In this document: in pieces, positions 1-9,345 of the stretch
How the letters are laid out: every line of letters begins with the position of its first letter
Numbering within the stretch: position 1 is the first letter of the stretch
From: Carex sylvatica
Taxonomy: Eukaryota > Streptophyta > Magnoliopsida > Poales > Cyperaceae
Length of the DNA stretch: 25,663 nt
Direction: 5' to 3'
Assembly: GCA_964058845.1 (NCBI GenBank)
Contig: CAXKVR010000732.1
Location: 1 to 25,663, forward strand
Position numbers and translations under genes: made by a program
Notes under the pieces: generated by a model
What the model was told of the DNA's origin: nothing
Seen by the model: the letters and a program-made list of their open reading frames with translations, nothing else
Databases searched by the model: none

Positions 1-298
1 GATATGCCCGCATGTATCAGACTCATGGACCGCGCATGCACAACACAGTGAATCGCAGTGGATGAGCGCCACAAAAATCAATTTTTAACGCTCTGCATGA
101 ATCGAATCCATTCCGAAAATACGCATCCCGATACATGTTGGCACTGCAGTGATACGGTTGTATGGATTGAATACGCATTCGGACATACCCGCATGCATCA
201 GACCCATGGAACGTGCATGCACAACACAGTGAACTACAGTGGACGAGCGCCACAAAAATCAATTTTTAATGCTCTGCATGAATCGAACCCATTCCCTT
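1..298. repeat. 181-bp tandem repeat, about 1.65 monomers, cut by the window edge
   Basis: Bases 1-117 recur at 182-298 with a constant 181-bp offset. For example, ACAAAAATCAATTTTTAA at 71 recurs at 252, and the CGCATG.ATCAGAC.CATGG block near 10 recurs near 191. I see only scattered substitutions and no obvious indels. Similarity stops at about 298, where AT-rich DNA begins, so this is the right edge of an array that continues beyond base 1. The unit is close to nucleosome length, as in many plant satellites. Reading frames here are open on both strands, but both follow the repeat period and are not credible genes. Confidence 0.85.
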
Positions 299-512
299 TG
301 GTTTAGAGACATACCGTCTTTAAACCAACTCATATTTAATATTTGAATGGAATAGCTATAATATTTATATATAATAAGTGTTGAATTAATAATATAAATA
401 AAATAATAATAAATAATATATTTAATAAATATATAGTATTTAATTTTTTTTTAAATCGCCATAGCTGTATGTATCGTATCCAATATATATTTTTATCCAT
501 ATCTATGTAATA
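299..512. other. AT-rich DNA with no recognisable feature
   Basis: Low-complexity A/T sequence between the satellite edge and the first miniature element. No gene, structured RNA or inverted repeat was recognised. Confidence 0.6.
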
Positions 513-654
513 GGAAACAAATCTGCTGCAATTTCAATCTCAACCGTTCATATATTTTAAGATTTGTGTATAAAAACTTTTTTTTTTTTTTTTGTAAATT
601 TGTACAATCTAAATGAAGAATTGAAATTAGAATCACAGCAGCAGATTTGCTTCC
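513..654. mobile_element. MULE-type MITE, family A, copy 1 (142 bp)
   Basis: The termini are inverted: GGAAACAAATCTGCTGC on the left and the complement of GGAAGCAAATCTGCTGC on the right, continuing inward through AATTTCAATCTC-like sequence. The flanks are CTATGTAATA (503-512) and CTATGTAACA (655-664), a 10-bp TSD with one mismatch. No coding capacity. A second copy of the family lies at 3116-3308. Confidence 0.85.
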
Positions 655-664
655 CTATGTAACA

Positions 665-917
665 TAGCTTACGACATGCTTCGAAGAGTAATCAAATAAA
701 ACTAGCAAAGTTGTGACGGTGAGAATCTATCGAACTTTTGGCAATGCCTGTTGAGAGGAATCCCCCTTTGATTTTATTGGCGGATTCTGATTCATCATTA
801 TTCATTTCCCTTCACACTTGTAAAATGAATACTGGGAACGTCGCATGTTGACTGCTGATTTGTCGAAAGAAATAATGGTGAACAGTGAAACACTTGTCTT
901 TTCGTACCAAATATTAG
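665..917. other. Unassigned intergenic DNA
   Basis: Single-copy-looking sequence between two MITEs. No ORF of note and no recognised RNA. The last nine bases (909-917, AAATATTAG) are the left TSD of the next element. Confidence 0.5.
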
Positions 918-1214
918 GATTTCTTTTTAGAAATCATAAATAAAAAAATAGAATTTACCAAAGCAACTTTATTTTTTTTTAATTCATAAAAACTGAGATG
1001 TCATTTCGATCTTATTGTTTTTCTTTTGAGAACCGAAATGATAATTCAGTCCGAATTATTTTCACAAATTTCGAGAAAAAAATATGTTGAAAAATTGTGA
1101 AAATATCTCGGACCGAAATGACATTTTAGTTCTTATAATTTTTGTAAAAAACAAAAGTAATCATGTTGATTTCATAAAAATCCCTTTTTCAATTAGGGTT
1201 TATAAGAAAAATTC
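918..1214. mobile_element. MULE-type MITE, family B, copy 1 (297 bp)
   Basis: The termini are GATTTCTTTTTAGAAATC and the complement of GAATTTTTCTTATAAACC. The interior carries repeated ACCGAAATGACATTT-like blocks in both orientations, so most of the element can fold back. The flanks AAATATTAG (909-917) and AAATATAAG (1215-1223) form a 9-bp TSD with one mismatch. Other copies are at 16733-17068 and 23880-24222. Confidence 0.85.
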
Positions 1215-1512
1215 AAATATAAGTGTTATAATTATAATTGAGTAAGGCTATGGTAAATTGGTAATTTACATATTGAACGGTGATTCGTCTTATGAACTTT
1301 ATTTTTTTTAAGAAAAAAATGGTTATTTGTCACTCCAAAACTTTAAAATTTAAAAAATGCCACTCTAAAATTAAAAATCATCCTAATGTCACTTTAAACT
1401 TAGTTAATTTTTAATTTTGCCACAAATATACAATTTTTATACAATTTTTATTAAAATTTAACTGAAAAATTCTATTTTGAGATACATATTTCTATATTTT
1501 CGATTACACCAT

Positions 1513-1662
1513 TCAGATACAATCAATCAAAAAAATCTCTTCTTCCTCTTCATACAACTGCGATCTAGATGTAGTTTGTGCTTCATTCTCTTCTTCCTTT
1601 ACATACAACTGGTGACTTGATGGAGAACCCCTAAATACATTGCCAATCTTCACGATCGCCAT
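1513..1662 (-). CDS. 49-aa hypothetical ORF inside the TIR element
   Basis: ATG (minus strand, 1662-1660) starts a 49-residue frame beginning MAIVKIGNVF and ending in TGA at 1515-1513. The middle and end are acidic (KEEENEAQ, then YEEEEE). The DNA contains a short internal duplication: CAGTTGTATG followed by AGGAAGAAGAG occurs twice. A plausible TATA box and an AGGGTTT element lie 150-190 bp upstream, and a five-codon upstream ORF (ATGCGAACC...) starts near 1712. I recognise no family. It could be a captured first exon whose downstream exons were lost, or a chance frame. An annotated host paralogue sharing this leader and N-terminus would settle it. Confidence 0.35.
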   Translation of the reverse strand: MAIVKIGNVFRGSPSSHQLYVKEEENEAQTTSRSQLYEEEEEIFLIDCI

Positions 1663-1812
1663 GGAGAAACTCAAAATTTGTGTGGAAAATCGGATTAAAA
1701 GAGGGTTCGCATGAGAAAGAGAAGTGATCTAGAGAGATTGTAGATTGGTCAGCGAGAATTTGGTGAATAAAGAGGAGAGAAAGTGATGGGATCGACAATT
1801 GGGACTTGGAGG

Positions 1813-1852
1813 AAACCCTAGAAGGAGTGGAGGCGCTCAGAATTTATATAGG
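1813..1852 (-). promoter_or_regulatory. TATA box and AGGGTTT (telo-box-like) element of the captured cassette
   Basis: On the minus strand CCTATATAAATT (1852-1841) is a good plant TATA box, and AGGGTTT (1819-1813) lies just downstream, where initiation would be expected. AGGGTTT near the start site is common in plant translation-related genes. A CT-rich leader follows. The promoter points into the 49-aa ORF. Confidence 0.5.
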
Positions 1853-2147
1853 AAGAAGAAGATGGTGACGTGGATGATTGTGGGGCGTCAGATGGGCTGT
1901 AGGGGTGTGGGAGAAGGCGTCAAGTGAGATAAAAAGGGTGAGGAGGAGAAAAAGAGAGAGAGAGAGCATGGGTGATTGGCTTGCAATTTCTGAAAGGGTA
2001 TTTTAGTCATTAAATTTTTTTTAACAAGACTAATACAGTATTTGTGGCAAAATTAAAAATTTAACTAAGTTTAGAGTGGCATTAGAATGATTTCTAATTT
2101 CGATGTGGTATTTTTCAAATTTTAAAGTTTTAGAGTGGCAAATAACC

Positions 2148-2679
2148 AATTTTTTTTTTAATATTTAAATAGTCGGATTAAAACCTTAAACATATTTTTT
2201 ATATGAAATATACTTGCAAATAAAATTTGAGATTTTTTTTTGCTATTTTTGTAAATAGGTAGGAAATAATTTGAATTTTCAAAAACAGTGATTTTTTACC
2301 GATCTAAAAAAATAGTGCTTAAAATAAATATAAAATTTGATCTACAACTTTTTTTTATTCTAGCAATGGACTAATTACCAAAAAATAGTTTTTAGGAGTC
2401 AACGGATCTAAATCTTATCTTTATTTTCTCTATTTCTCTCTTATTCTCCTTTTTTTTTCTCTCTATCATGCAGCGGATCTAAATCCGGATTCAACGGCTA
2501 TTGCTTCAGTTTAAATTTAACAGCAAATTAGATATAAGATATACATAGCACGTAAAAGTAATAAATGAATTTAGATGGTATGGAAAGGAGTGACTGAAAT
2601 GTGAGAATTAATGAATAGGAAATTAGTTAATCAATAAATTTAAATATAATTATTTCACACTTTTTGTCAGGACTCGGAA
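2148..2679. other. AT-rich intergenic DNA with a partial repeat related to the 8360 and 16081 elements
   Basis: The stretch 2205-2350 (AAATATACTTGCAAATAAAATTT... followed by an AACAGTGATTTTTTACC block and TATAAAATTTGATCT) resembles internal parts of the inverted-repeat elements at 8360-8728 and 16081-16380. It lacks clean ends and is probably a fragment. The remainder shows no recognised feature. Confidence 0.4.
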
Positions 2680-2898
2680 GGAATTCACCTCCTCTGCATT
2701 AAGTTAAAAGATAATCTTTTGAGTTAATGAATCTTGACCATTTAATTTATTTTAAGGCTAGTGTGAATTAGATCCGCACTAATATTAAAGGGTCCCTATG
2801 TTATAGACAAGGGCCGAATTGGCTCTGTTTAAAATCAGACAATTGAAATTCATTAACTCAAAAAATTCTCTTGAGTTAATGCAGAGGATACGCATTCC
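2680..2898. mobile_element. MITE, family C, copy 1 (219 bp)
   Basis: The ends are GGAATTCACCTCCTCTGC and the complement of GGAATGCGTATCCTCTGC, followed inward by TTAACTCAA / TTGAGTTAATGAAT on both arms (about 60 bp in all). The flanks ACTCGGAA (2672-2679) and ACTCGAAA (2899-2906) form an 8-bp direct repeat with one mismatch. The CCTCTG terminus is shared with the inverted repeat at 17079-17253. Confidence 0.75.
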
Positions 2899-3115
2899 AC
2901 TCGAAAGTGCTGTACTCGACACGCAATTTTTTTGTATTACATCTTCTTGTCGTTTTTATATCTTGTACATAAAGTGTTCATTTTTTTTCCCATTTTTAAA
3001 ATACTTCATCAAATTTAAAACCCAAGATATAAATATTATTACTATCGAATATAATCACATTTTTTTTAATTTCAGCACGTCTAAAGTGTAAATAAGAAAT
3101 GCATATTACAAGGAG

Positions 3116-3308
3116 GGAAATAAATCTGCTGCGATTCTACAGGATCGCAGGATCCCTGTGATTCCAATCTCAACTGTTCATATATTTTGAGATTTGTGCA
3201 CAAAAACTCTTTTTTTTTTTTTAAGATTCGTTTGATCTAATAAATAAAGAATTGAAATTAGAATCGTAGGACCCTGCAATCCTGTAGGATCGCAGCAAAT
3301 TTGCTTCC
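3116..3308. mobile_element. MULE-type MITE, family A, copy 2 (193 bp), perfect 10-bp TSD
   Basis: GGAAATAAATCTGCTGCGAT on the left is matched by the complement of GGAAGCAAATTTGCTGCGAT on the right. Compared with the 513-654 copy, both arms carry an extra TACAGGATCGCAGG-type block, so this is a longer variant. TTACAAGGAG occurs at 3106-3115 and again at 3309-3318, a perfect 10-bp TSD. Confidence 0.9.
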
Positions 3309-3318
3309 TTACAAGGAG

Positions 3319-3686
3319 TATAGCTATTAACAAACACACCACACCGTTACTAATATATGATAATATGTATTTAATTATGGACTGAGCCAAGTGTGTACAG
3401 AGAAAGACAATTGCCTACTCCTAAATTTAAAAAAAACTGATATAAACTTCATAAATATGGATTATAGTCTATCATTGAAAAATAATTTGCCTACTCCTTA
3501 ACAACCCAATTCACAAAAAAAAAAGTGTGTTTGTGTGTATGCTCACTATTTAGATTGTCATGGCAAAGATGAGCTCAGGGGCGTTACCTGACAGTGGCAG
3601 CCTCAGGAGGGAGTGTGCTAAGATAACTCTTAACTTTTTCCATAACTGTGAATTTGCGATTTAATTTAATAATAATTGTTTCAGAA
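3319..3686. other. Unassigned intergenic DNA
   Basis: AT-rich with a short less-biased patch at 3560-3640. No ORF, RNA or transposon end was recognised. Confidence 0.5.
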
Positions 3687-3940
3687 CTTACAAGCCCGAC
3701 ATTTTTAAAAATACCCAAAAATAAAAATAAATTATTAAGAATAACCACGATTTGGATAAAATTTTAAAAATGCCCAAACCGTGGATTTTTTCCACGGTTT
3801 TGAATTTTTTTCAAAACCGTGGAAAAAATTCACGGTTTTGATTAAAATTTCAAAACCGTGGAATAAATCCATGGTTTTGGGATTTTATTCTTTTTTTTCT
3901 TTTTTTTTTCTTTTTTTTTTACTGGTTTGAATTTTTTTTA

Positions 3941-4170
3941 TGTATATATGTATATGATGTATATGTATATAATATATGTATATGATGTATATGTATATAA
4001 TATATGTATATATGTATATGTATATAATATATGTATATGATGTATATGTTTATAATATATGTATATATGTATATGTATATATGTATATGTATATAATATA
4101 TGTATATATGTATATGTATATATGTATATGTATATATGTATATGTATATAATATATGTATGTATGTATAT
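3941..4170. repeat. (TATATG)n/(TGTATA)n microsatellite, left arm of the foldback
   Basis: Imperfect TGTATATA/TGTATATG repeats. The apparent Met-Tyr-Ile-rich frame across it is translated microsatellite, not a gene. Confidence 0.9.
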
Positions 4171-4616
4171 ATAAATGTTCTATTTTTAGTTCATTTCAAA
4201 TAATGAATTATGTACATAATTAATAAAGTTTATAATCAAAATATAGCACCTATACATTTTAATTCAATTTTTATAAATTCACGGTCCTGAATTTTTATCA
4301 ATTTTTTTTTTGCTTTTATTTTTTTGCACTACTAAGGTTCAAAATAAATAAAATATCCACGGTTTATTATATATACATATACATATATTATACTATATTA
4401 TATATATACATAAAAAAAATAAACCGTGGATATTTTATTTATTTTGAACCTTAGTAGTGCAAAAAAATAAAAGCAAAAAAAAAATTGATAAAAATTCAGG
4501 ACCGTGAATTTATAAAAATTGAATTAAAATGTATAGGTGCTATATTTTGGTTATAAAATTTATTAATTATGTACATAATTCATTATTTGAAATGAACTAA
4601 AAATAGAACATTTATA

Positions 4617-4924
4617 TATACATACATACATATATTATATACATATACATATATACATATACATATATACATATACATATATACATATATTATATACATA
4701 TACATATATACATATATTATATACATATACATATATACATATACATATATACATATATACATATATTATATACATATACATATATACATATACATATATA
4801 CATATATTATATACATATACATATATACATATACATATATACATATACATATATACATATACATATATACATATACATCATATACATATATTATATACAT
4901 ATACATCATATACATATATACATA
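4617..4924. repeat. (ATATAC)n microsatellite, right arm of the foldback
   Basis: Reverse complement of the left-arm tract but about 75 bp longer, which accounts for most of the arm-length difference. The antisense frame across it is again low-complexity and not a gene. Confidence 0.9.
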
Positions 4925-5441
4925 AAAAAAATTCAAACCAGTAAAAAAAAAAAAAAAGAATAAAATCCCAAAACCGTGGATTTATTCCACGGTTCTGAAT
5001 AAAAATTCAGAACCGTGAATTTTTTCCACGGTTTTGAAAAAAATTCAAAACCGTGAATTTATTCCACGGTTTTGAATAAAAATTCAAAACCGTGGAAAAA
5101 ATCCACGGTTTGGGCATTTTTAAAATTTTATCTAAATCGTGGTTATTCTTAATAATTTATTTTTATTTTTGGGTATTTTTAAAAATATCGGCTTACAAGC
5201 AGTTAGTTTAGAATTGTTTTATAAATTTTAGAATTGACTTAAAAATCCATACAAGGGCTTAGTTCAAAACTTTGATGTTCCTTTCTATTATTTCGACTTC
5301 TTATTTATTTTAATTGATGTTTATGATTATTGTTATTACTGAAAACTTTGAAATTTATCAATGTTGAGTATTTTAAGTATATGATTTTGTGCTTATTTTT
5401 ATAATTTTTAGATCTTTAAATTTATAAACCTAAATACTCAA

Positions 5442-7173
5442 TGATTGTTCGGATGCATGTGCACAACCCATCCTTGTAGTACTTTGGGTATTGATTCATA
5501 GAAAAATCAGAAAATACTAGTCTTTAACTCTATTGATTCGTTTCAGATTATTAAAGAAAATAAATGTTGATTGGGGGGGTTTGTTTGTTCTATCTTTCTA
5601 AGGTTTGGGTTCAATATCTGAGAAGGATGAGGTTTAAAACAACAAAAGTAAAAAAAATGAAAGTAAAAGAGAATCTTGATTGCTTTCAAGAATTGAAAAG
5701 ATTTAGGAGCATTCGGTCTACAATCTCTTGCTAATTCTATCTATTCGGTTTGTTTGAATTCATGTTTGATTTTGATGAGATTTATAACTTAATATGTTAA
5801 AAAGGGTCACTTTCGCGAATTAATAACGTGCCTACATAATTCGGACTTCATGGTTAGGTCCTTCACCCTAGCTATCTAGATTATAAGTTCATGTTAGTAT
5901 CTCATTTTCTCGAATATCGGCACTTCACGATTAAGTCCTTCATACCAATATCTGATTCAATTTGAGATGTCCTAATTAGGGTTGACTTCACGATTAAGTC
6001 CTTCACCAAACCCTAATCTTAATTTCTGTAGTTCCGGCTTAGATTACAAATTGGTTAGATCCTAATCCAAACATGGGGTATTTGTGTTCATAATTTGGCA
6101 CTATCCTATATGATCCTAGTCAATTTTGGTTCTTTCGAATCCGAAACGGGATAACTACAATTCAAGTACTAATTATGTAATTAACACAAATGATAAATCA
6201 CAGAAATTAACAATCAAATCAAACAATCATAATAAAAATAATATAACTGAATAAGATAGAATTAAACAAGTTCATGCATTGACCTAAACCCCTAGAGAGA
6301 AAACTAGCCTCTCATGGAGATGCAAGAATTAAACAAAAGATTCATTACAAAGATTGGCTAAAACAAAGAGAAATTAAATAGATAAATAAATTACACCCTT
6401 ATCTAGATGAAGAACCATTATTTTTGCCTTCTTCTTGCTTGAAATACTTCCTTGAAATGCTTCATTGACTGCAGAATTTTATGCTAAGTATAGGTGGAGA
6501 AGAGATATTGAGAGATGAGATGATCTTTGCGAAAAGATGCCTTGAATGAGAAAGATCTCCCCCTTTTAAAGCTGAAATTATGTCCAATTTAGAGCCTAGA
6601 ATGTGGAGAGGTTAGTGGATGCTATCTTTACATGATTTCCAAACTGGCATGTCTAATTTGGGCCCTTGAAACGTGGTCAGCAATTTTGAAAATAGAAAAA
6701 CGCATCCAAAACACGTTTTTAGGCTGTCTGCGACCAAAGTGCATTCACACTATGCTTCTCAAGTTGTAGATCTTCTCGCTAGCTTTCCGAAAAGTTGTCA
6801 TACATCCAAAACAGAGTTTTAAGTTCAGGCGCCAGTTTTGCATGCTGCTACAGTGCGTCCGCACTGGGCTCGGACTTTTTTGTGCGACCAAAGTGCGGCC
6901 ACATCGAATTTCGTGCATTTGCACGAATTTTGATGCATAGCTCATTATATTTTTTTTCAAATTGGCCATGTCCAGAAATCTATCTAAGTACTTAACGCAG
7001 CCATATCGTAATTTGTGCGTCCACACCGGGCATTTTTCTGCAAATTAAAATCAAATAAACGCAGTAACTTGATTCTAGGTGTATTCTATTCTTTTTATAT
7101 TCAAAATACAAAATATTTGGCATTATTTCATGATGAAAACTAGATCGAATGTGTATATAATTTATGCCTATCA
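5442..7173 (-). mobile_element. Probable solo LTR, reverse orientation (1732 bp)
   Basis: On the minus strand it begins TGATAGGCATAAATTATA (from 7173) and ends GCATCCGAACAATCA (5442), giving TGATAG...CAATCA termini. The flanks CTCAA (5437-5441) and ATCAA (7174-7178) match at 4 of 5 bases, as a 5-bp LTR TSD would after one mutation. Within it, minus strand, a TTTAAAAGGGGGAGATC block (about 6560) could be the core promoter, and a TTTGTAATGAATC stretch near 6340 looks like an R/U5 region. There is no primer-binding site beyond the 3' end and no polypurine tract before the 5' end. Hence a solo LTR, probably Gypsy-type; that lineage is a guess. Confidence 0.6.
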
Positions 7174-7178
7174 ATCAA

Positions 7179-7705
7179 TCTATGTGATAAACTCTGAAAC
7201 TGCAATATGTACCGGTATTTTTTTTTGCAACCATGTATATTCTCCCTTTTTAGTTGTCTTAGTAATTTTTTTTGCCTAATCTGATAAAAAATATGACTAT
7301 GCCCGTCTCTAATATACATATGTACAAAATTATTGTTTTTGGACCGTTCAAAAAACAGTGATTTTCTACCATCTTAAAAAATAGTAAAAAATTTTCAAAA
7401 ATTATAAAATTGCATCCCAACCATATTTTAGTATGGATATCATGTTGAATGGTTCGGATTGATAATTTAAACTTTGAAAATGAAGATATAAAATATGAGG
7501 TATGAAAGACATGAGGCATTGGAACCTTCTCTATTTAATAATAATTATCTTTATACATAAAACTAAAAAAAAAATTAAAGCAATCATATTTGAAGAATCA
7601 AGTAGGATGAACTTCAAAGTCTATTTTACTCCTACAAAAGCAAGCAAAAGAAAAAAAAAAGTTAAGATAAGATAAGATTTTTCTTTTCTTTTTTCTTTTT
7701 AAAAG
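7179..7705. other. AT-rich DNA with a half-copy of the 8360/16081-like repeat
   Basis: Positions about 7335-7500 (GACCGTTCAAAAAACAGTGATTTT, then GTTGAATGGTTCGGATTGATAATTTAAACTTTGAAAATG...) resemble one arm plus centre of the inverted-repeat elements at 8360 and 16081. No matching second arm was found. The rest holds no recognised gene. Confidence 0.4.
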
Positions 7706-8140
7706 TTTTTTTTTTTTTTTTGAGAGAGCCAGGTAGCAGCTATCAGGAATACAGAAATGAAATGTGCTTACAACTACTAGATCTTACACTCCAAAATTAC
7801 TCACTATATTAACCTTTACTACCTCTCTTTGTACAATATGTCAACTATAATTCTGTTTCACTGACAACTTCCTGAACTAATTGCCAAGGCGGTTTCCTTT
7901 GATTTCTGAAAATTACTGCATTCCTTTGCTTCCATAGTCACCATAGCATAGACATAAATCTTGTAGCCCAGATCCGTTTAGACTCGCACACTATCTGTCT
8001 TTGCCTACTCCAGGAGTAATCCCAGATGTCGGGTATCATGTCCCCCATTTACAGAACCATACTCGATAAAAGTCAAGGCAACTAGTCATATTCACCCTCT
8101 CTAGACCTAAAACCGAAGTCCTTCCCAATCATTTTATTCG
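7706..8140 (-). pseudogene. 5'-truncated LINE (L1-type) 3' end, antisense, with poly(A)
   Basis: A T16 run at 7706-7721 is the poly(A) tail of an element read on the minus strand. Conceptual translation from about 8039 to 7850 gives MIPDIWDYSWSRQRQIV, then RIWATRFMSMLW, a stop, and LWKQRNAVIFRNQRKPPWQL ending ...VVSETEL and a stop at about 7848. The WK.RN..IF pattern is typical of the extreme C-terminus of plant LINE reverse-transcriptase ORFs. The frame breaks just upstream of the MIPDIW segment, so only a short 3' end is left, as usual for incomplete reverse transcription. The 5' limit is approximate. Confidence 0.7.
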
Positions 8141-8359
8141 ATCATCGAAAGTATTCCTTAATATTTGAAATATATATTAACATGATATATTTTTATTTTT
8201 TTATTGCCAAAGACGCTAAAATTCTGATTCCTCTTCTTAAAATCAAGGAAGTCATCCAAAATTCAAACTTGATTTCCTTACTATTCTACCGAAAATTTTA
8301 AAATTTCAATCTATGTGATGTCACAACGCAAGTTTTTGTAAATTATTATTATAAATTAA

Positions 8360-8728
8360 GAGGAGGGATCCAATTACATCTTTTTTGGTGACATCAAATT
8401 ACACTCTCTATTTCAAAGTTTTTAAAGTTCAAATAGTTGATCCAAACCATTCAACATAATGAATATATTAAAATGTGCTTGCAGATTAAATTTTATATTT
8501 TTTTGAATTTTTTTTATTATTTATTAAGTATTTAACAAAATCACTATATTCATACCATTGTATTTTTTTTACCCATTTTAATAAATAGTAAAAAAAATAT
8601 AAAATTTGATCTGCAAGCACATTTTAACATATTCATAATGTTGAATAGTTTGAATCGACTGTTTAAACTTTGAAAATATAAGATGTAATCCGGTATAACA
8701 AAAAAAGAATGTAAGTGGATCCCTCCTC
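8360..8728. mobile_element. MITE, family D, copy 1, long-armed (369 bp)
   Basis: GAGGAGGGATCCAATTACAT at the left is mirrored by the complement of GAGGAGGGATCCACTTACAT at the right. The arms continue for about 170 bp through a TTCAAAGTTT, TTCAACAT and AAATGTGCTTGCAGAT block. The flanks are ATAAATTAA (8351-8359) and GTAAATTAA (8729-8737), a 9-bp duplication with one mismatch, consistent with a MULE. The GAGGAGGG terminus is shared with the element at 21664-22085. Confidence 0.85.
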
Positions 8729-8737
8729 GTAAATTAA

Positions 8738-9029
8738 TTCAATTATCTTACTGGAATTGATTTAATAATGCATTTCTTCAAAAAAAAAAAAAATTATCAA
8801 ATTTAAAACGTGAGTAATGCTTGAACTTGCATAAAAATAAACAGAAACGATGATTTTACCATGTGAGGATTCATAAATAGGAGACTAAAATTGAATACAC
8901 AATAAAAACAATTAACCAAACACAATATGACATTAAAACGATTCCAGATTCTATGAGGCGAGCAGGGACTAGCAAGATATGAGTCGAATCAAAACATGAG
9001 ATTGCAGAGAAATACCACATGGTACGTTG
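8738..9029. other. Unassigned intergenic DNA
   Basis: AT-rich, contains an A13 run near 8781. No recognised gene or element. Confidence 0.5.
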
Positions 9030-9345
9030 GTAACAGGCAGCTGTGAATTCAAAGAAGCGATTAGTTGGAAGCGTGGTCCATGAATTAAATGATGGTCCAA
9101 AGGAAGGGGTGGTCCCCGCTGGACAGATCTACTGGCGCAGAGAAAGGGACCTGTCAGGGTACCTGATTTTAAAAAGGCTGCTTTTCGCTTCTCATCTACT
9201 CGGTCCCCAACTTCCTCGCTCTCTCTCCCTGTCTGTCTCCCATACTTCTATTTTACATGATAAACAACCTTTTCTGATACCACAAAAAAACAACCTTTTC
9301 TGCTTTCTCTTTAGCGTGGCATTTGTTTTTGTCTAATGCAATATA
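9030..9345 (+). promoter_or_regulatory. Orphan promoter/leader-like GC-richer block
   Basis: Three GGTCC boxes (GTGGTCC at 9073, TGGTCC near 9092, GTGGTCCCC at 9109) precede a TTTAAAAAGG stretch (about 9168) and a pyrimidine-rich CTCGCTCTCTCTCCCTGTCT tract (about 9215). This arrangement resembles a plant proximal promoter and 5' leader, and GTGGNCCC is a known TCP-type binding site. The open frame across it (9043-9336) shows no family resemblance. No exon with recognisable protein follows, so it may be a promoter fragment, an lncRNA start or chance composition. Confidence 0.3.

Larger units (their letters stand above)
1321..2147. mobile_element. TIR element carrying an internal promoter-ORF cassette (Pack-type candidate)
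   Basis: Terminal inverted repeats of about 110 bp start GGTTATTTGTCACTC at 1321 and end with the complement of GGTTATTTGCCACTC at 2147. Each arm contains several TGCCACTCTAAA-like subterminal repeats. Flanking homopolymers (runs of A, then T) prevent an exact TSD call; TTTTTTTTAA occurs on both sides but could be chance. The 600-bp interior is GC-richer and less repetitive than the arms and reads as a plant promoter, leader and ORF on the minus strand (see 1513-1662 and 1813-1852). That layout is typical of Pack-MULE-type capture of host DNA; capture is an inference. Confidence 0.75.
3696..5191. mobile_element. Foldback (giant hairpin) Mutator-like element with perfect 9-bp TSD
   Basis: The left end is CCGACATTTTTAAAAATACC and the right end is the complement of CCGATATTTTTAAAAATACC. 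CTTACAAGC flanks both sides (3687-3695 and 5192-5200), an exact 9-bp TSD as made by Mutator-like transposases. Arms of about 670 bp (3696-4365) and 770 bp (4421-5191) surround a core of about 55 bp. Each arm has the terminal block, a minisatellite of alternating AAACCGTGG and CCACGGTTT palindromes (6 half-units left, 8 right), a (TATATG)n tract, and an inner block of about 190 bp with about two mismatches between arms. Arm-length differences come mainly from the repeats. No transposase is encoded, so mobility would need one supplied in trans. A read-through transcript would form a very long dsRNA hairpin. Confidence 0.9.

Noticed and set aside
3976..4850. Met-Tyr-Ile-rich open frames on both strands
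   Set aside because: They are translations of the TATATG microsatellite in the foldback arms and mirror each other.
6745..7519. Several 60-93-aa frames on both strands
   Set aside because: They lie in the solo LTR and its flank, overlap each other and show no protein family features.
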